64,000 nt of DNA from Tigriopus japonicus (lineage: Eukaryota > Arthropoda > Copepoda > Harpacticoida > Harpacticidae). Below, piece after piece: positions 11,995 through 23,600 of the stretch (the stretch's first letter is position 1; each line of letters begins with the position of its first letter). The stretch covers positions 4,705,542 through 4,769,541 of the forward strand of contig CM021313.1 of NCBI GenBank assembly GCA_010645155.1, read 5' to 3'. A program made the position numbers and the translations under genes. The notes under the pieces were generated by a model. It made no database searches. It was not told the origin of the DNA and saw only the letters and a list, made by a program, of their open reading frames with translations.

Positions 11995-14670
11995 ATGAGT
12001 ATTGAAGAGATCGCCAAATCTTGGCTCTTGGATCCGTCTTGGATCAAGGTGTTCAAACATACGTTTGACGTCCTTGAGGACTATGTGAGCTATGTATTAG
12101 TGTCCGTGGGCGCCATTGCCCTCTCAGTGAGGTTATTGACCACTTTAGGGACAGGTGATCTTATGTGCATCCTCATCGGTGTGCGTCACAACAATGAAAC
12201 CTTGGAAGATCTCGGCCCATATGCGGGTGGCGGAACCATCGGTATGATCAATTATGCCCAGACCGACCAGAGATGCATCCGTGAGGTCTTCACACCATTC
12301 ATGGAGTACTTGCCCTATCTGATGCTTTTGCAAACACTCATCCTGATTGTGGTGGAGAAGTTCACCTTCAAGATTCCGAGGATTGCACAAAAAGTGGAGC
12401 GGTTTTACGCCAACATAGTGGAACAGTCCTTATTTGGCAAAGATCCCGATGTTGCCGAGGACATGACGGACCCTAAAACGAGTACGGAGGCTATTTCTAG
12501 ACGGAGGCAAAGAAATGAGATATGCGTCTCACTGAAACGCAGTAGCATCATATATTCCGTGTACATTGGCAAGAACTTTGTCAAAGTGTTCTTGGACATA
12601 TTTTTCCTGACCGTGGATATCAATTATACCCACGAGGGTACGAGATCCTCCGCAGCTTGTGTAATAGAGATTGAAGACTTTCCCGGAATTGTGGATGGAC
12701 CAGGATTGGTACATTTCCAATGTAGAGGCAAGAAATTGGACTTTTTCATGATTGCCTTGTATACTCACGTTGTTTTGCTTGGCCTACATCTCCTGTTGTC
12801 GTTGGGAGCCATCGTGTGGTGTTTTGGTTTCCGATCCGTATCCAAGCTATTGACCACAATTGAGAACACGAGGAAGGAATGGGAGCCAAGTATCGTATCA
12901 AAACAGGATGGATCCGACTTCTTGTTTCTCTTCGATCTTTTGGCACATAGTTGTGGGATTGAGTCAACACTCAGAGTACTGACACACTCTGACGACACGT
13001 TTTACGAAATTTGTCGGCCAAACATGGCATCCCCTCAAGATCTCCAGTTGGAAGAGGACAAACTAAAAATTACATGGGAACCCGCAGACATTGAGAGATG
13101 GCTTCATAGTGGTAAACATGGAGCACGAATCTCGAGTTCCATTGAAATCGACAGCTACGAGGTGACAATATTTCCAGCAGAAACTGTGAACAACTCTCAA
13201 ACGGTCTCCGCAACGAAGTTCAAAAACAAACCCGCATACTCAGTTTGGTTTTACGACCTTATTGGAGGCAAAACTGAGTATGTGATTACAATTGCTTGCA
13301 TGATTGGAAAGTCGCGAATGAAGGGCGAAAAGGTGGTCACCACCTTGATGCCCTATGGACCTGAAAAACCTAGATCTGGCATGCTGAAGTCATCGGGCAC
13401 CAATCAAGTGGAAATATTTTGGGACCCACCCAAAGGAGATTTTACCAAGTATACCCTAATGATTGAAAAGATCACTGATGACGTGAAAGACAAAGACCAA
13501 AACAAAGAAATCGTCACGGACAATCTACCCATTGTACGGCTAAATTCGGGCAGGTCAAGAGAAACTCTACCTGATGGTAGCGCCTATTTTGACAAGTCCA
13601 ATCTCCGGCACATGGAAAACCTCAGCGCAAAATTGACAGAGTACACAATTTTGGGATTGGATCCAGGTGACAAGTATAAAGTTCAGCTTGGGACCAAAAC
13701 TGGCACCGTCTCCACCCGTCAATACATCTATGATACAGTTATTACCCGTCCAGCTCAGGTCTCTGGCTTATTGGCCAGGGATATCAAGAATACGTCCTGC
13801 ATAATTCAATGGTTCAGTCTTGAGGGGCATCCATGTCTGAAAGGCTTTCAAATCCAAGTAAAGACCCATGATGGCAAAGAGTTCAAGAGTGTGGCAGTGC
13901 CGAAGAGTGCCAAGACTTTCAATGTGTATGGGATGTCCCCTAGCTCTGACTACGACGTCAGCATTACAGCCCTCTGTGTTTACCAAGATCGCAGGACACA
14001 AGGTGACCCAACCACAATCCCTGTGACAACTCTGGCTGACCCTGTGAAGAATCTCCGCATGGAAAACTCGACCCCGAACTCCATCTTTGTGAAATGGGAT
14101 GCTCCCACGGGAGTCATGAACCCTCAGAATGCCAAGTATAAAATCACCATTTCAGCGCCTGAACTGGAATTCTCCCAAACTGTAGATCTTAGCGGAGACA
14201 AGACGCAATACAATTTCTCCAAACTTCCCGATCCAGAAGGCTCAGGCCACATGTTTAAGATTGACGTTCAAGCCTCCATTTTGACAATTCGAGAGCACGA
14301 GGTAACCAGTGACCCCTCCACGTTGAATTGTGCCACCCTGCCGCACAAGCCCAGTGGCTTCAAAATCGGAACGAGGCCATTTGACATTGTTTTCACTAAA
14401 TCTCCTACCCCTACGGTGTCCTCTTACAAAATCAAATGGAAGTCCATTGAAGAAGGATCCAAACCAGAGGAAACCATTATTCCCACATCTCAGTCTGAGG
14501 AACAACACTTTAAGCTGAAAGGGCTCACTCCAAATCTAGTTTACAAGGTGAATGTTTACGCACTCGTCACTCTGCCCAACGATGTTGTCCTGGAGAGCAA
14601 AGAGCTCCATGAGAAAGTGATCCTAGATGAGGCCAGCAAGGAGCTCAAAGTATTTGTTGATGAAATGTAA
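11995..14670 (+). CDS. LRRC8/pannexin-like four-helix membrane protein with five FN3-like domains, paralog 3
   Basis: Single-exon 891-aa protein, collinear with the gene at 7661 over its whole length. Seen: TM1 in EDYVSYVLVSVGAIALSVRL, TM2 in EYLPYLMLLQTLILIVVEKF followed by TFKIPR, TM3 after SVYIGKNFVKV, and TM4 at FFMIALYTHVVLLGLHLLLS. All four putative extracellular-loop cysteines of paralog 2 are kept. The TM2-TM3 cytosolic loop (SLFGKDPDV, STEAISRRRQRNEICVSLKR) is nearly identical between the two and is the most constrained segment. The main length difference is a charged insert of about 20 residues in the second FN3-like unit. The C-terminus keeps ESKELHEK and an acidic tail. It lies 1.7 kb downstream of paralog 2 on the same strand, as expected of tandem duplication. 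Channel function is inferred; the chimeric architecture is read directly. Confidence 0.86.
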   Translation: MSIEEIAKSWLLDPSWIKVFKHTFDVLEDYVSYVLVSVGAIALSVRLLTTLGTGDLMCILIGVRHNNETLEDLGPYAGGGTIGMINYAQTDQRCIREVFTPFMEYLPYLMLLQTLILIVVEKFTFKIPRIAQKVERFYANIVEQSLFGKDPDVAEDMTDPKTSTEAISRRRQRNEICVSLKRSSIIYSVYIGKNFVKVFLDIFFLTVDINYTHEGTRSSAACVIEIEDFPGIVDGPGLVHFQCRGKKLDFFMIALYTHVVLLGLHLLLSLGAIVWCFGFRSVSKLLTTIENTRKEWEPSIVSKQDGSDFLFLFDLLAHSCGIESTLRVLTHSDDTFYEICRPNMASPQDLQLEEDKLKITWEPADIERWLHSGKHGARISSSIEIDSYEVTIFPAETVNNSQTVSATKFKNKPAYSVWFYDLIGGKTEYVITIACMIGKSRMKGEKVVTTLMPYGPEKPRSGMLKSSGTNQVEIFWDPPKGDFTKYTLMIEKITDDVKDKDQNKEIVTDNLPIVRLNSGRSRETLPDGSAYFDKSNLRHMENLSAKLTEYTILGLDPGDKYKVQLGTKTGTVSTRQYIYDTVITRPAQVSGLLARDIKNTSCIIQWFSLEGHPCLKGFQIQVKTHDGKEFKSVAVPKSAKTFNVYGMSPSSDYDVSITALCVYQDRRTQGDPTTIPVTTLADPVKNLRMENSTPNSIFVKWDAPTGVMNPQNAKYKITISAPELEFSQTVDLSGDKTQYNFSKLPDPEGSGHMFKIDVQASILTIREHEVTSDPSTLNCATLPHKPSGFKIGTRPFDIVFTKSPTPTVSSYKIKWKSIEEGSKPEETIIPTSQSEEQHFKLKGLTPNLVYKVNVYALVTLPNDVVLESKELHEKVILDEASKELKVFVDEM

Positions 14671-14827
14671 TAATACAAATATGTACTTGTGTATAGCCAC
14701 CTCACCAAAGATGCTGCTTGAGCATGGTACAATCTCTAAAGTTTACATTGACAATTGTGATTGATTTATACATTAATTCAGAATTGTATCTGGCCATTGG
14801 ATATTTTTGCAACCATAGATTCGGTGC

Positions 14828-14833
14828 AATAAA
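14828..14833 (+). promoter_or_regulatory. Polyadenylation signal of paralog 3
   Basis: AATAAA lies about 160 bases past the stop codon at 14668-14670 on the coding strand. Confidence 0.6.
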
Positions 14834-15334
14834 TATGTAAAAACATGAACTAGACTTGTTGGTTTTAAACTTTGTTAATAGTTTTCGGCTGATCCTTTTC
14901 TTCGAAATTCTTCACGACAAAAGAGACAAAAAGTTTTTTGGAAAAACCTTTTTATATTTGGTCCCAAAATCAGACTTCTAAACAATTTTTTTTTCAACTG
15001 TAGTAAAAAAATTCAAGTTTTAGTCATAATTTCGTACCCAAAACTATACAATACCATTCTGCGGCAAAATAATTTTATTGTTCAAAAAATAATGATAATG
15101 ATAATCTTTATTGCGAGATATTTCTCATTGGATACAATAATACGATACATGAAGTTCGGATGTATAGAGAGTACGTTTAATCTTTTTTATGAATAAGTGT
15201 ACAGAGGGGTTCATTTGGGTTTGGTTTGGCGCCAATCGAGGCGAGAGTATCCACTACTCCAACTGCGCTACAACCATCTCCCCTGGAAATGGGAACACTA
15301 AAAACGAGTTACAGAAGAGATGACAGGTGTACAC

Positions 15335-15381
15335 TTGGTTAAGCTTAGACCACGTAATTCGCCGGTTCATGGGTTCGATTC
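15335..15381 (+). repeat. Possible tRNA-derived SINE relic
   Basis: An A-box-like ttggttaagc (15335-15344) is followed by a B-box-like gggttcgattc (15371-15381) at roughly tRNA spacing. The segment does not fold into a cloverleaf that I can defend, so it is listed as a relic and not as a tRNA gene. Confidence 0.3.
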
Positions 15382-18300
15382 AAGGAGGTGAGCAACCATT
15401 GGACTCTGCCCAGTCACCACTCATCAGGTTCTTTTTGGTGTTCCATTGCTTGGTCCAACTTAAATTTGAAAAGCCTCCTCCCCAAAAGTAAGTATTGTTG
15501 GCCCTAATTATAAAGCCGATCCGTTGAATCAGTGCTTCTAAACCCAGAATGGTCCTATTTAGTTACCAAAGAAATCTTTGAAAGTCACCTAATATTAACT
15601 CATTTTTTGACAACAATTTGGCCTTTAGAAATGTGTTAAAAGGCCATCACACCTAGCGTGAAAGGGATAGTGGGAGAATTTGGAGGGGACTCAGCTTAAA
15701 TTGTTCAACCAAATCCCTTTCGCTCAATATTTCGTCACAGTCTGTCCCAACTAACATCTTTGAGAAAAACAATTAAACAATGTGTGACCTCAAGACTACC
15801 ATTTAAACTCATCGCCGTTTTGTCTCTTTTTATAACGACAAAAAAGATTTCCATACTTATCATAATCCAATTTTGGAGACAAATTTGATGTTGATGCATT
15901 GGAATAAACCAATAATACTGACATTATCCTTTCTAAGACCAGAGGGCGCTTTTATGGCGATTTTTTGAAACTTTTGAACCTCTCGTTGACCACCCTAACG
16001 AGACTATTTAACCGTTCTTAAGTTTACGATATTTCAACTTCAATCTGACCTATTCTTGATTTCATACCGTCGCCAAATTAAGACCCCAAATGTTCAGTCA
16101 CCACTGCAAAACACTTGGGGCATAGGTCACGGCCCTCAAGGCACTTCCGCAATGGTACGAAGGAGGGGTCTGTGCAGAAAGGGCACTACTCTGAACCTTG
16201 CTACGGAAGTGTTACTACACATTGGTGCACTATTCACTCCTTACTTTTCTGTATGTACCTTCAACGCCGTCCAAGAAGTCATGTTTGGAATGCTCGGCGT
16301 TTTCTTCGACAATGCCAAAGCAATGAAATAATTTCTAAAAATCGCTTCAAGGGCGACCAAAGCTAATAAAATCGAGTTTGTTCTTTTTTTTGCAACCATT
16401 AATTGGTGGTTGAGCACAAATCGTGCTGCAAATGTTTGAGTTCAGGTCCGAAGGATGTTTTTTTGGAATGTGACTTCCACCCGGTAAGGAACTCAAAATA
16501 AGATGATGGTGTCTTCCAAGGAATAGGTTTTGGTGTTGGTTAGTTCCTGGTTGAAGAGGAAGCACAAGTTAATGAGACATTCAAGATTGATGAACGGGGC
16601 TTAGCCTGGAAGTAACGCCCAAACTTGTATTTCAGGTTGTGCTAACTGTTGCCATGTAATAAAAAGATACTTACCATTAAAAGTTTAAAAGATACATTCA
16701 AAGCAAAATGGACTCTGTGATGGTTGATTTATTGTTCTAACCAAGTGTTTACGCAGACATGGCTGACAACCGCATAATTTTGTGGCCAAGATTGACAATG
16801 TGGTTGAATCAGACTTTTTCTAAATAGGGACGCCTAAAGGACTGGTTGGTATTGATAGCGTAAGCATATTTTTCCTGAATTCAAAAATGCTCTTTTTAAA
16901 TGGGTCAGATTTAAACTAATAAAAACCATTTTTACAATTTTAACAGATTGGATCATATTTGAAGACGAAATGCTGCAAAAGTTCGATTTTTTGGATGTTA
17001 ATAATGTATGTAAGTAATACTAGAATCCTATGTTGGCCAACTCAAATTTCATCAATTTTATTAATAGGAAGAACTCCCATATCCATACCAATTTTGAGAT
17101 TTTTGAAGCCGAATTTAGTAGAAAGCCATTGCAGTCTTTCATGGTAAAAAGTGTTTTAGTGACTTTTTAAGCTTTGTCAATGCAGTCAAATATTCATGAA
17201 GTCAACACACTTTGCAGTATATTCAATAAACAGGATGGCAAAGAAATAATAGTAATAAAGCAACAATGGTTAATTGATTGAGAGTTGAATATTTCTTTCA
17301 ACAAATAAAAATTGATTTTCATAAGGGAAAGTAATGTTCAGTTCTCAAGCTGTTAACATGTCCAGAAATTGAGTGGTCCACGATGACTTCACTGATGACC
17401 CGTTATGGTGGAGAGGGCTCGTGATGGTAAAAACAAACCAAAGATCCTGATTGCTGCTCCAATACTCTTCTTTCAAAGTTAGTTCCTCATCCGATTATTC
17501 TACGATAAGAGCCAAGTAGTGACAATGAAACAGGGCGTTCGAAGTTCGTCCGCCGAATACTGCACGTACGTACGTATATGCGTCAACCTCGTTTATGTCT
17601 AACTTAGACTTCAGGAGCGGTATACTGTACTGTGCAGATGTACTACACAATGCGAAACGATCGAATCGGCTTATTTCTAAGTAATCCATTCAAAGAGAGG
17701 CTTCAAAACTGTTGCTTGAATTCAGACCTCAGTTGCCTTCCGAATCTGAACAAGTGAGCACCTCCTTTTTGGAACAGGTATTGTCGACCTTAAACATGTT
17801 TTCTCTTACCTTTTTTTTAAATTCTACTTTTGAAAAATTAAGTTTGATACTTTTAAGTTATTGTGCGTTGGATCGAGTTTATTCAATTGAGAAAAGTATT
17901 TCGTCCTTCATCAGATAATTTCACAACTACATCTGTTTTAATTGTTTTTTTATGTTTTGGGGTTAGTCAAGAAAACCTCAATTTTGGAAAAACTGATTAC
18001 TTTGCTGAATGAATCTAATTGAAGATATGAAATTTCAGAAAAAAACTACAAACTTTTAATAGAAACGCACAAAGCTCCCACAACAACGACAACAATGATT
18101 TAGAAGAGGGTCTGTCAAAACTTTTGCATACATTTGAAGTGAAGATTTTTTTTTTTGGGGGGGGGGAAATTTAAGCAGCTTTTCAGAGGATTTTTTTTTC
18201 TTTTGGGACGAAACAGGCTTTTTTTGTCCAAAATTTTTACAACCGAGTTCTTATATTGATGGAACACGTTTGAAAATTGCCTCCAAACAATCGAGTATGA

Positions 18301-18672
18301 TCTTTTTTCCAAAATCACTTTTCACATTTGACTTTTTTGTCTTCGCTGGCATTTTTTTTTCATGCAGCTTTTACTTCTTATTTTTTCTCGTTGCTTTCGG
18401 ACACTCATTGACTATGTTTTAAAAGGGTTTGTAGCCATTGAAATGAGTTGTACTTATTAAGTACTACAAAACACTACTTTGATTTCAACCAGGTGGGTTT
18501 CAAGCAACCTTGCTTGAGAGCCGCAATATAAAACTGAAATAATTTTTTTTTTCCATTATAACACAACCGAATACCTTTGAATGCCTAATTTATCCCGCCA
18601 TCCCTTTAGAGGTGTCTAAAGTCGTACACCCTTTTTCAATTTCAGAACCTGACTTGACCCAAACATTACAAC

Positions 18673-18996
18673 ATGAAATCCTTACTGGTTGTGCTTACTG
18701 TGGTGGCCTCTGCCGTATCTGCTATCCCTCTGGCTGATAATCCCTACCAACCTCGCCCCGCTCCCTATGCTCCAGCTCCATATCAGCCCCGACCCTACCA
18801 TGAAGAACCTCAGTATGCTCCAGTGGAGCTTTGTCCCAACTACCCTTACTGCGATGAGGCACCCCATAATATCTATCACCTTCAGGATGAGATCAATCTC
18901 TTGAGGCAACGAAACCAAGCCATCGTGGCTTTGGGCGAAAAATTGAGATACCAGGAACCCAATGTGCCATTTGTCGGGGGTTACCAAAGATACTAG
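18673..18996 (+). CDS. Small secreted Pro/Tyr-rich protein with CPNYPYC box
   Basis: A 107-aa protein. Residues 1-17 are a clear signal peptide (MKSLLVVLTVVASAVSA). The mature part begins with a Pro/Tyr/Ala-rich stretch with imperfect repeats (YQPRPAPYAPAP, YQPRPY), then the CPNYPYC box with two cysteines, then a short charged helix-like segment (DEINLLRQRNQ) and a Gly/Tyr end. CPNYPYC boxes occur in small cuticle-associated proteins of arthropods (established knowledge from memory; not checked by search). It is probably extracellular, possibly in the cuticle or its epidermis; no enzymatic role is suggested. The 5' UTR may contain an intron ending at tttcag just upstream. The complete single-exon frame with its own stop supports a real gene. 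Confidence 0.75.
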   Translation: MKSLLVVLTVVASAVSAIPLADNPYQPRPAPYAPAPYQPRPYHEEPQYAPVELCPNYPYCDEAPHNIYHLQDEINLLRQRNQAIVALGEKLRYQEPNVPFVGGYQRY

Positions 18997-19993
18997 GTGA
19001 TTTGTTTGTTTGTTTGTGTAATTTTTTATGGTAAATACATATTGTAAATATGTGAGGTATTTTTTTAACTTATTTAGTCAACTTGAAAGGTGGGACGTTG
19101 TTAGGTAATTAGCTGATGCATATTTAGGCAATTACTAAGTCACAGGCAAGAAAAAGGTTGCAAAATACACTGTTCATTGTGCAAAAATGGCAAAACTTGT
19201 TAAGTCAGACATTGGAGTGTATGTGTCAAAAATTGAGTAGTTGCCAAATAAGTAACATTCAAGGGAAAAAAGAGCGTCAAAAATGTTTGCAGTATTCTGT
19301 GTTTTCCAATTTTGATTCAGTTTTCCCAAATTTTGCCAAATAAAAAATCAAATGCATTTTGCATTTATATAAAAGACACTCAAAACACGAAGTATGAAAA
19401 AGAGTGCAATCACCCGAAAAAGATGTTGAAATAGGCAGTAAAAAAAGTATAAAAAGCATAAAATTGTTTTTTAAACAAAAAGGACAACCCAAAATTTTCT
19501 TAAATTTCAGAAGTTGGAAAATTTGACAGACACTTTTGAACACCACCATGCCTTTCATATTCATCCATCAAACCCTTTACAATTGTGAAGTTCCATAGAA
19601 CACTGTAAACTGGAGACCGCTCCTCGTTTCGCCGTTTACGTTAGTAGGAACGTCTTTCCCAAGCACGTTGGATTGCATAGCTCTCACAAATGAAATACCA
19701 AGACTTTAAATACACTTTTCAACGTGCAGGTGTCAAAATGAACAACTTCATTAAACCAATTATTACATGTTGGGTTAAATAAACTAATCAAATCCCTAAA
19801 ACCAATTGCTAACAATACCAAAACTGGTGTGATAGCTATCAAAAGAGGCTATACATAGACCAAGACAAAAAAATTATCTATATATCCACGCAGATGTTCA
19901 GGCATTTTAGTTCAATAAAATCCAAAATAATGTTCATTATTCATGTAAAGACATATATTGTTATTTCTAGATCTTTCAATAATTTCCCAAATC

Positions 19994-20118
19994 ATTAGAT
20001 GTAAACTAAGTTTGTTGGCTTGATGTAGGATTTTTTGATGTCTTAATTAATCATTATTAGATGTAAACTAAGTTTGTTGGCTTGATGTAGGATTTTTTAA
20101 TGTCTTAATTAATCATTA
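19994..20118. repeat. 62-bp tandem duplication (two copies)
   Basis: The block beginning attagatgtaaactaag and running through gatgtaggattttt to taattaatcatt occurs twice in direct succession with a 62-base period and about one substitution, which suggests a recent duplication. Confidence 0.8.
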
Positions 20119-20399
20119 TTAGGCATCTAGCAAGGTTCATAGACTCTAGCTCGTAAGCAGACTCATGAAATATAATTTTCTGAAATTTCAAATTCCACCC
20201 CCAAAAATATGTCTTTCTTCAGGCAGTTCAAACCTAGAATATTTTCTCAAGATATTTACATTTATATCAACATTTATTACATGTGTAGTCAATACAGCAC
20301 TAAGAATCCGGCCAAATAATATAGCACAATATAGCACTTCCAGGCTATGAAGATGTTGTGAAGGTTCAAAATTCCTAAATGTTTTCCACTTCAAGAGCT

Positions 20400-23300
20400 C
20401 TTGATGACTTCTTTTTCTGATGTTGTAATTACTCCAATATTTCCATCACATCTTTGTAGTTCATATTGGAAAATTTCACCAAAGATATCACAGTTGTCAA
20501 TTCATTGGATTCCAGCAAATGTCTTCAAAAGATGTAACAAATTGCACATGAAAGCTGCTTGAAGTCCCAAAATGTACCTTCAATTTTGATGAAATGACTT
20601 TTACCCATTAACACATATTGAACCTCATTTGTTGTTAACTAGCCACAAGCAAATTCTTGAAGTTTCTTTGAAGTGAAGTGTCTTGAAGTTTGAAGTGTCT
20701 TTGTCAAACTATGACCCACATAGTTTGAGGCGTAAAACCTGGTTATTGAATTCCTCGACCTCAATTATTTTAAACCCAAGAGACTTCTGAATTAAACGGC
20801 CTGACCCGCTGGATCATCAATAATGGTCAAAACCTGTGAGCACTAAGATCACATTAGTTTTTTTTTGATGGACTTGGGTGCAATTTATCACTGGATATTG
20901 AGCCACCATATCCTCAAAAGAGTTGGGTAATGAGAAATGGGAAAACCTAGCACTTTTTCAACAACTTTTGGTTGGATTTTGAGCGCAATTGTTCTCTGAT
21001 TGGAGATAAAATAACACCTCAGACTTGGATGGGTTGATTCACATAAATTTCGTCACATGCCATCACAGTTGTTCTTTCTTGGACCAAGTCCTTAATATGC
21101 ACTTTGGCATGTGTATGAAAATGCCATCAGGAAGATTGTTGGGGTCCAGCAAAAACAGTGACAAGCAAGGGAGCATGGTACCATTGCTCTTTCTCCATCA
21201 AGCAATTATTTTACTTTCATATTCTTCCCGATGAGATTGAGCTTTGCCCCTGGGCATTCATTGGCTGGGGACTTTAAAAATCCTTTCTTCATTTTGAGTC
21301 CGTCCACCCCATTCATCCAGTCTGATTTCAAGCTTTTCAGTCTTTTTAGAGACATTGAGATGTCTGGGATCTCAAACCCAAATTAAGGTCATTTAAATGA
21401 AAGGACCTCACAAGAGCATGTTTCGTTGGGTTCTAGTTGTTTGGCAGATAGCTTTTATCCATTGATTGAACAAAATTGAATCTCCAGGAATTTCGAGTCT
21501 TGCTTGAAATCGATGGGCTTGATTGGGGTCTCAGATGGCCGGAGCTCAACTTTGGCCAGTGTGAGGCCTAAACGACACTTAGGGGCTGCACACCTGAAGA
21601 CTATTGACAGAGGCACGCCGCAATACGGGTTACAGGTCCAATTCATGGTTACAGGTCTAATTCATGAACCGTTGCCAGAAAACGTAGTCCACTTCTGTTG
21701 CTCTTCAAGACAAACTGATGCCTCTTCTTGCAAATCAGCTGTCGTTTCGGCGTCAAGGTTGCTGTCCTTCTTTGGAGATGTCCTTGGACAGACATACAAT
21801 CACGTGGCTCAGATTGAAGTTGTTACTAATTCTCAGTGGTGGTGTGGCTTTTTTATTTTTTAATTAGTTCCACTAATACATGCCCAAAGGTTCTTACATA
21901 AGGAAAGCTTGGCTTGTGGGTTCAACCATTCTTCTTTTATTGAACGTTCATCCTCCCCAATAATTAGCCTGCATTCACTTTTCTTTTTGGAGAGAGGTCG
22001 GATTTGCAAATTTTCAGGACAAAACATTGAAATTTAGGGATCAGGAATCAACTTCCACACTTCCTGAGGGTAGCCAGTGTTGTGACATGGGGCTGAGCAC
22101 TTAAAACTCATACTCAAAGGTGCTTAAAATCACTTTTCTTGGACGGTTGCGTTCTCCCGCCAGATTCTGTTTTTCCCTACTGATATAAGAAATTCTGATG
22201 ATTGGCGGCGGCGGCAGGGCAGTCTAGGAATTCAGTGGTCTATGTCCGTTCCTATCATTGAGATCCATTAAGTTTGGGAGGGAGTGTAATCATAAAAACC
22301 TGTCGCCCGTCGCCAACTGTTGAGCGGACAAAAGTGCGGAAACATTTGAAATGTGTGACCAGGCAAATGACAACCATGCAGTTGATGATCAAAGGTGGTA
22401 TTGTGTAATGTTTTTGGGTCCTTTTTGTATTTGCTAGTGGTCATTTTCTTGAAAGAACCAATACTTTTCTAGGTGACCATGCCTTGAATTTGAATACTAC
22501 AACTAGGAACTTTTTTGCCAATACATTGAATTAGAGGGCTAGCAGAAAAATGACACACCAAAAATATTTGTGAGTCACCAAGCCTGCACTGTGTGAGCAA
22601 TGGGATTGAACATTGCACAAACCAGGAACCCCTGAAAGGGGTGGACACGAACTCCGATTTTTGAAAAAATGGTATGAGGCCGAGGCTATATTTTGACACA
22701 ATGTCATTTATTCCTTATTAACGAGTAAAACTGTTGAACATGCATCTTGAAAGAATCCGTCAAACTTTTTGTGTTAATATTTATTGACTAATTGTTCTTC
22801 ACCTTGATTTTAGAGGTCCCAGCACTCCTTTTACTCGTCTCATGAACTTTTGACATTCAGCTCTCCAAAGGATTTTAGTCCTCTTAACAATCAGGAAAAT
22901 ACATAGATGGAATCTTGCTTCACCCATTAGTCCAACTTCTGTGAAACAATGCTAAATAGAAGTATCTGTGGTGATATCTGGAGGGTTACTCCTCTCCAAT
23001 CCTCTTCAACACCTCCACGATGCAGGAACCATTTTTGTAGGAAAATGAAGGATTGAGAATAGTCTCATTTTGAAACAAGATGTAGTCCAAGTCGGAGATG
23101 TTGTTTGGCTGTAACAATTGAAGGGCACTTTTGACGGTTCTGGATCAGATCAGCCATCTGATCCGGATTGGAATTGGAACAAAGGCAATCACGACGTCCT
23201 TGAGACAAAATAAGTGAAAAACATTAGGATTAAATCCTTGATTATGGATTTGATTGAAAATGTTTCAAGTCTTGGGGCTCGAGAAGGTCAGGACCATGCA

Positions 23301-23600
23301 GGACTGGGGCTAAGGGTTCTTCAGGACCAGAGGATCATGTCTTTTCATGGCAGCGATAGGCTCTACGTGCTTGATAGGGTTTGATTGATCTTCTTAGTTC
23401 TTAGATCCCTTTGTCCAGGAATTAACAATCAAATTGAGTCAAAAAATCCACACAATTCAATCTTGGTGGGAGCATTTCATTCTCAAGACTTTGAGAGGGT
23501 CCATGTAATCCGGGTTAACCTGTCAGATCACCAATTTGGGCTGACTGGGTCGAAAGGCAAATCAAAATATTGAGCCCTTCCATTGCTAGTAGGCACACCT
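20400..23600 (-). pseudogene. Decayed transposase-like coding remnants
   Basis: Minus-strand reading gives coding-looking patches broken by stops and frame changes. Near 21010-21100 the peptide ERTTVMACDEIYVNQPIQ resembles the catalytic-Asp strand found in THAP-type/P-like transposases. Near 20430-20520 there is SNELTTVISLVKFSNMNYKD, and near 22990-23150 LLQPNNISDLDYILFQNETI leads to a stop. No continuous frame exists. I infer a degenerate THAP/P-like transposon, possibly related to the one at 56.5-62.1 kb. A decayed host gene is the alternative. Confidence 0.35.

Larger units (their letters stand above)
14671..18672. other. Intergenic region, no gene recognised
   Basis: Short open frames (for example 16056-16331 and 18115-18318) lack domain-like content. 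The region holds poly-T and poly-G runs near 18145-18170 and a tRNA-like box at about 15335-15381. A tttcag acceptor-like site ends near 18645, just upstream of the next gene's start. Confidence 0.55.

Noticed and set aside
15320..15400. A functional tRNA gene
   Set aside because: Only box-like motifs are present; no acceptor stem or anticodon arm can be defended by eye.
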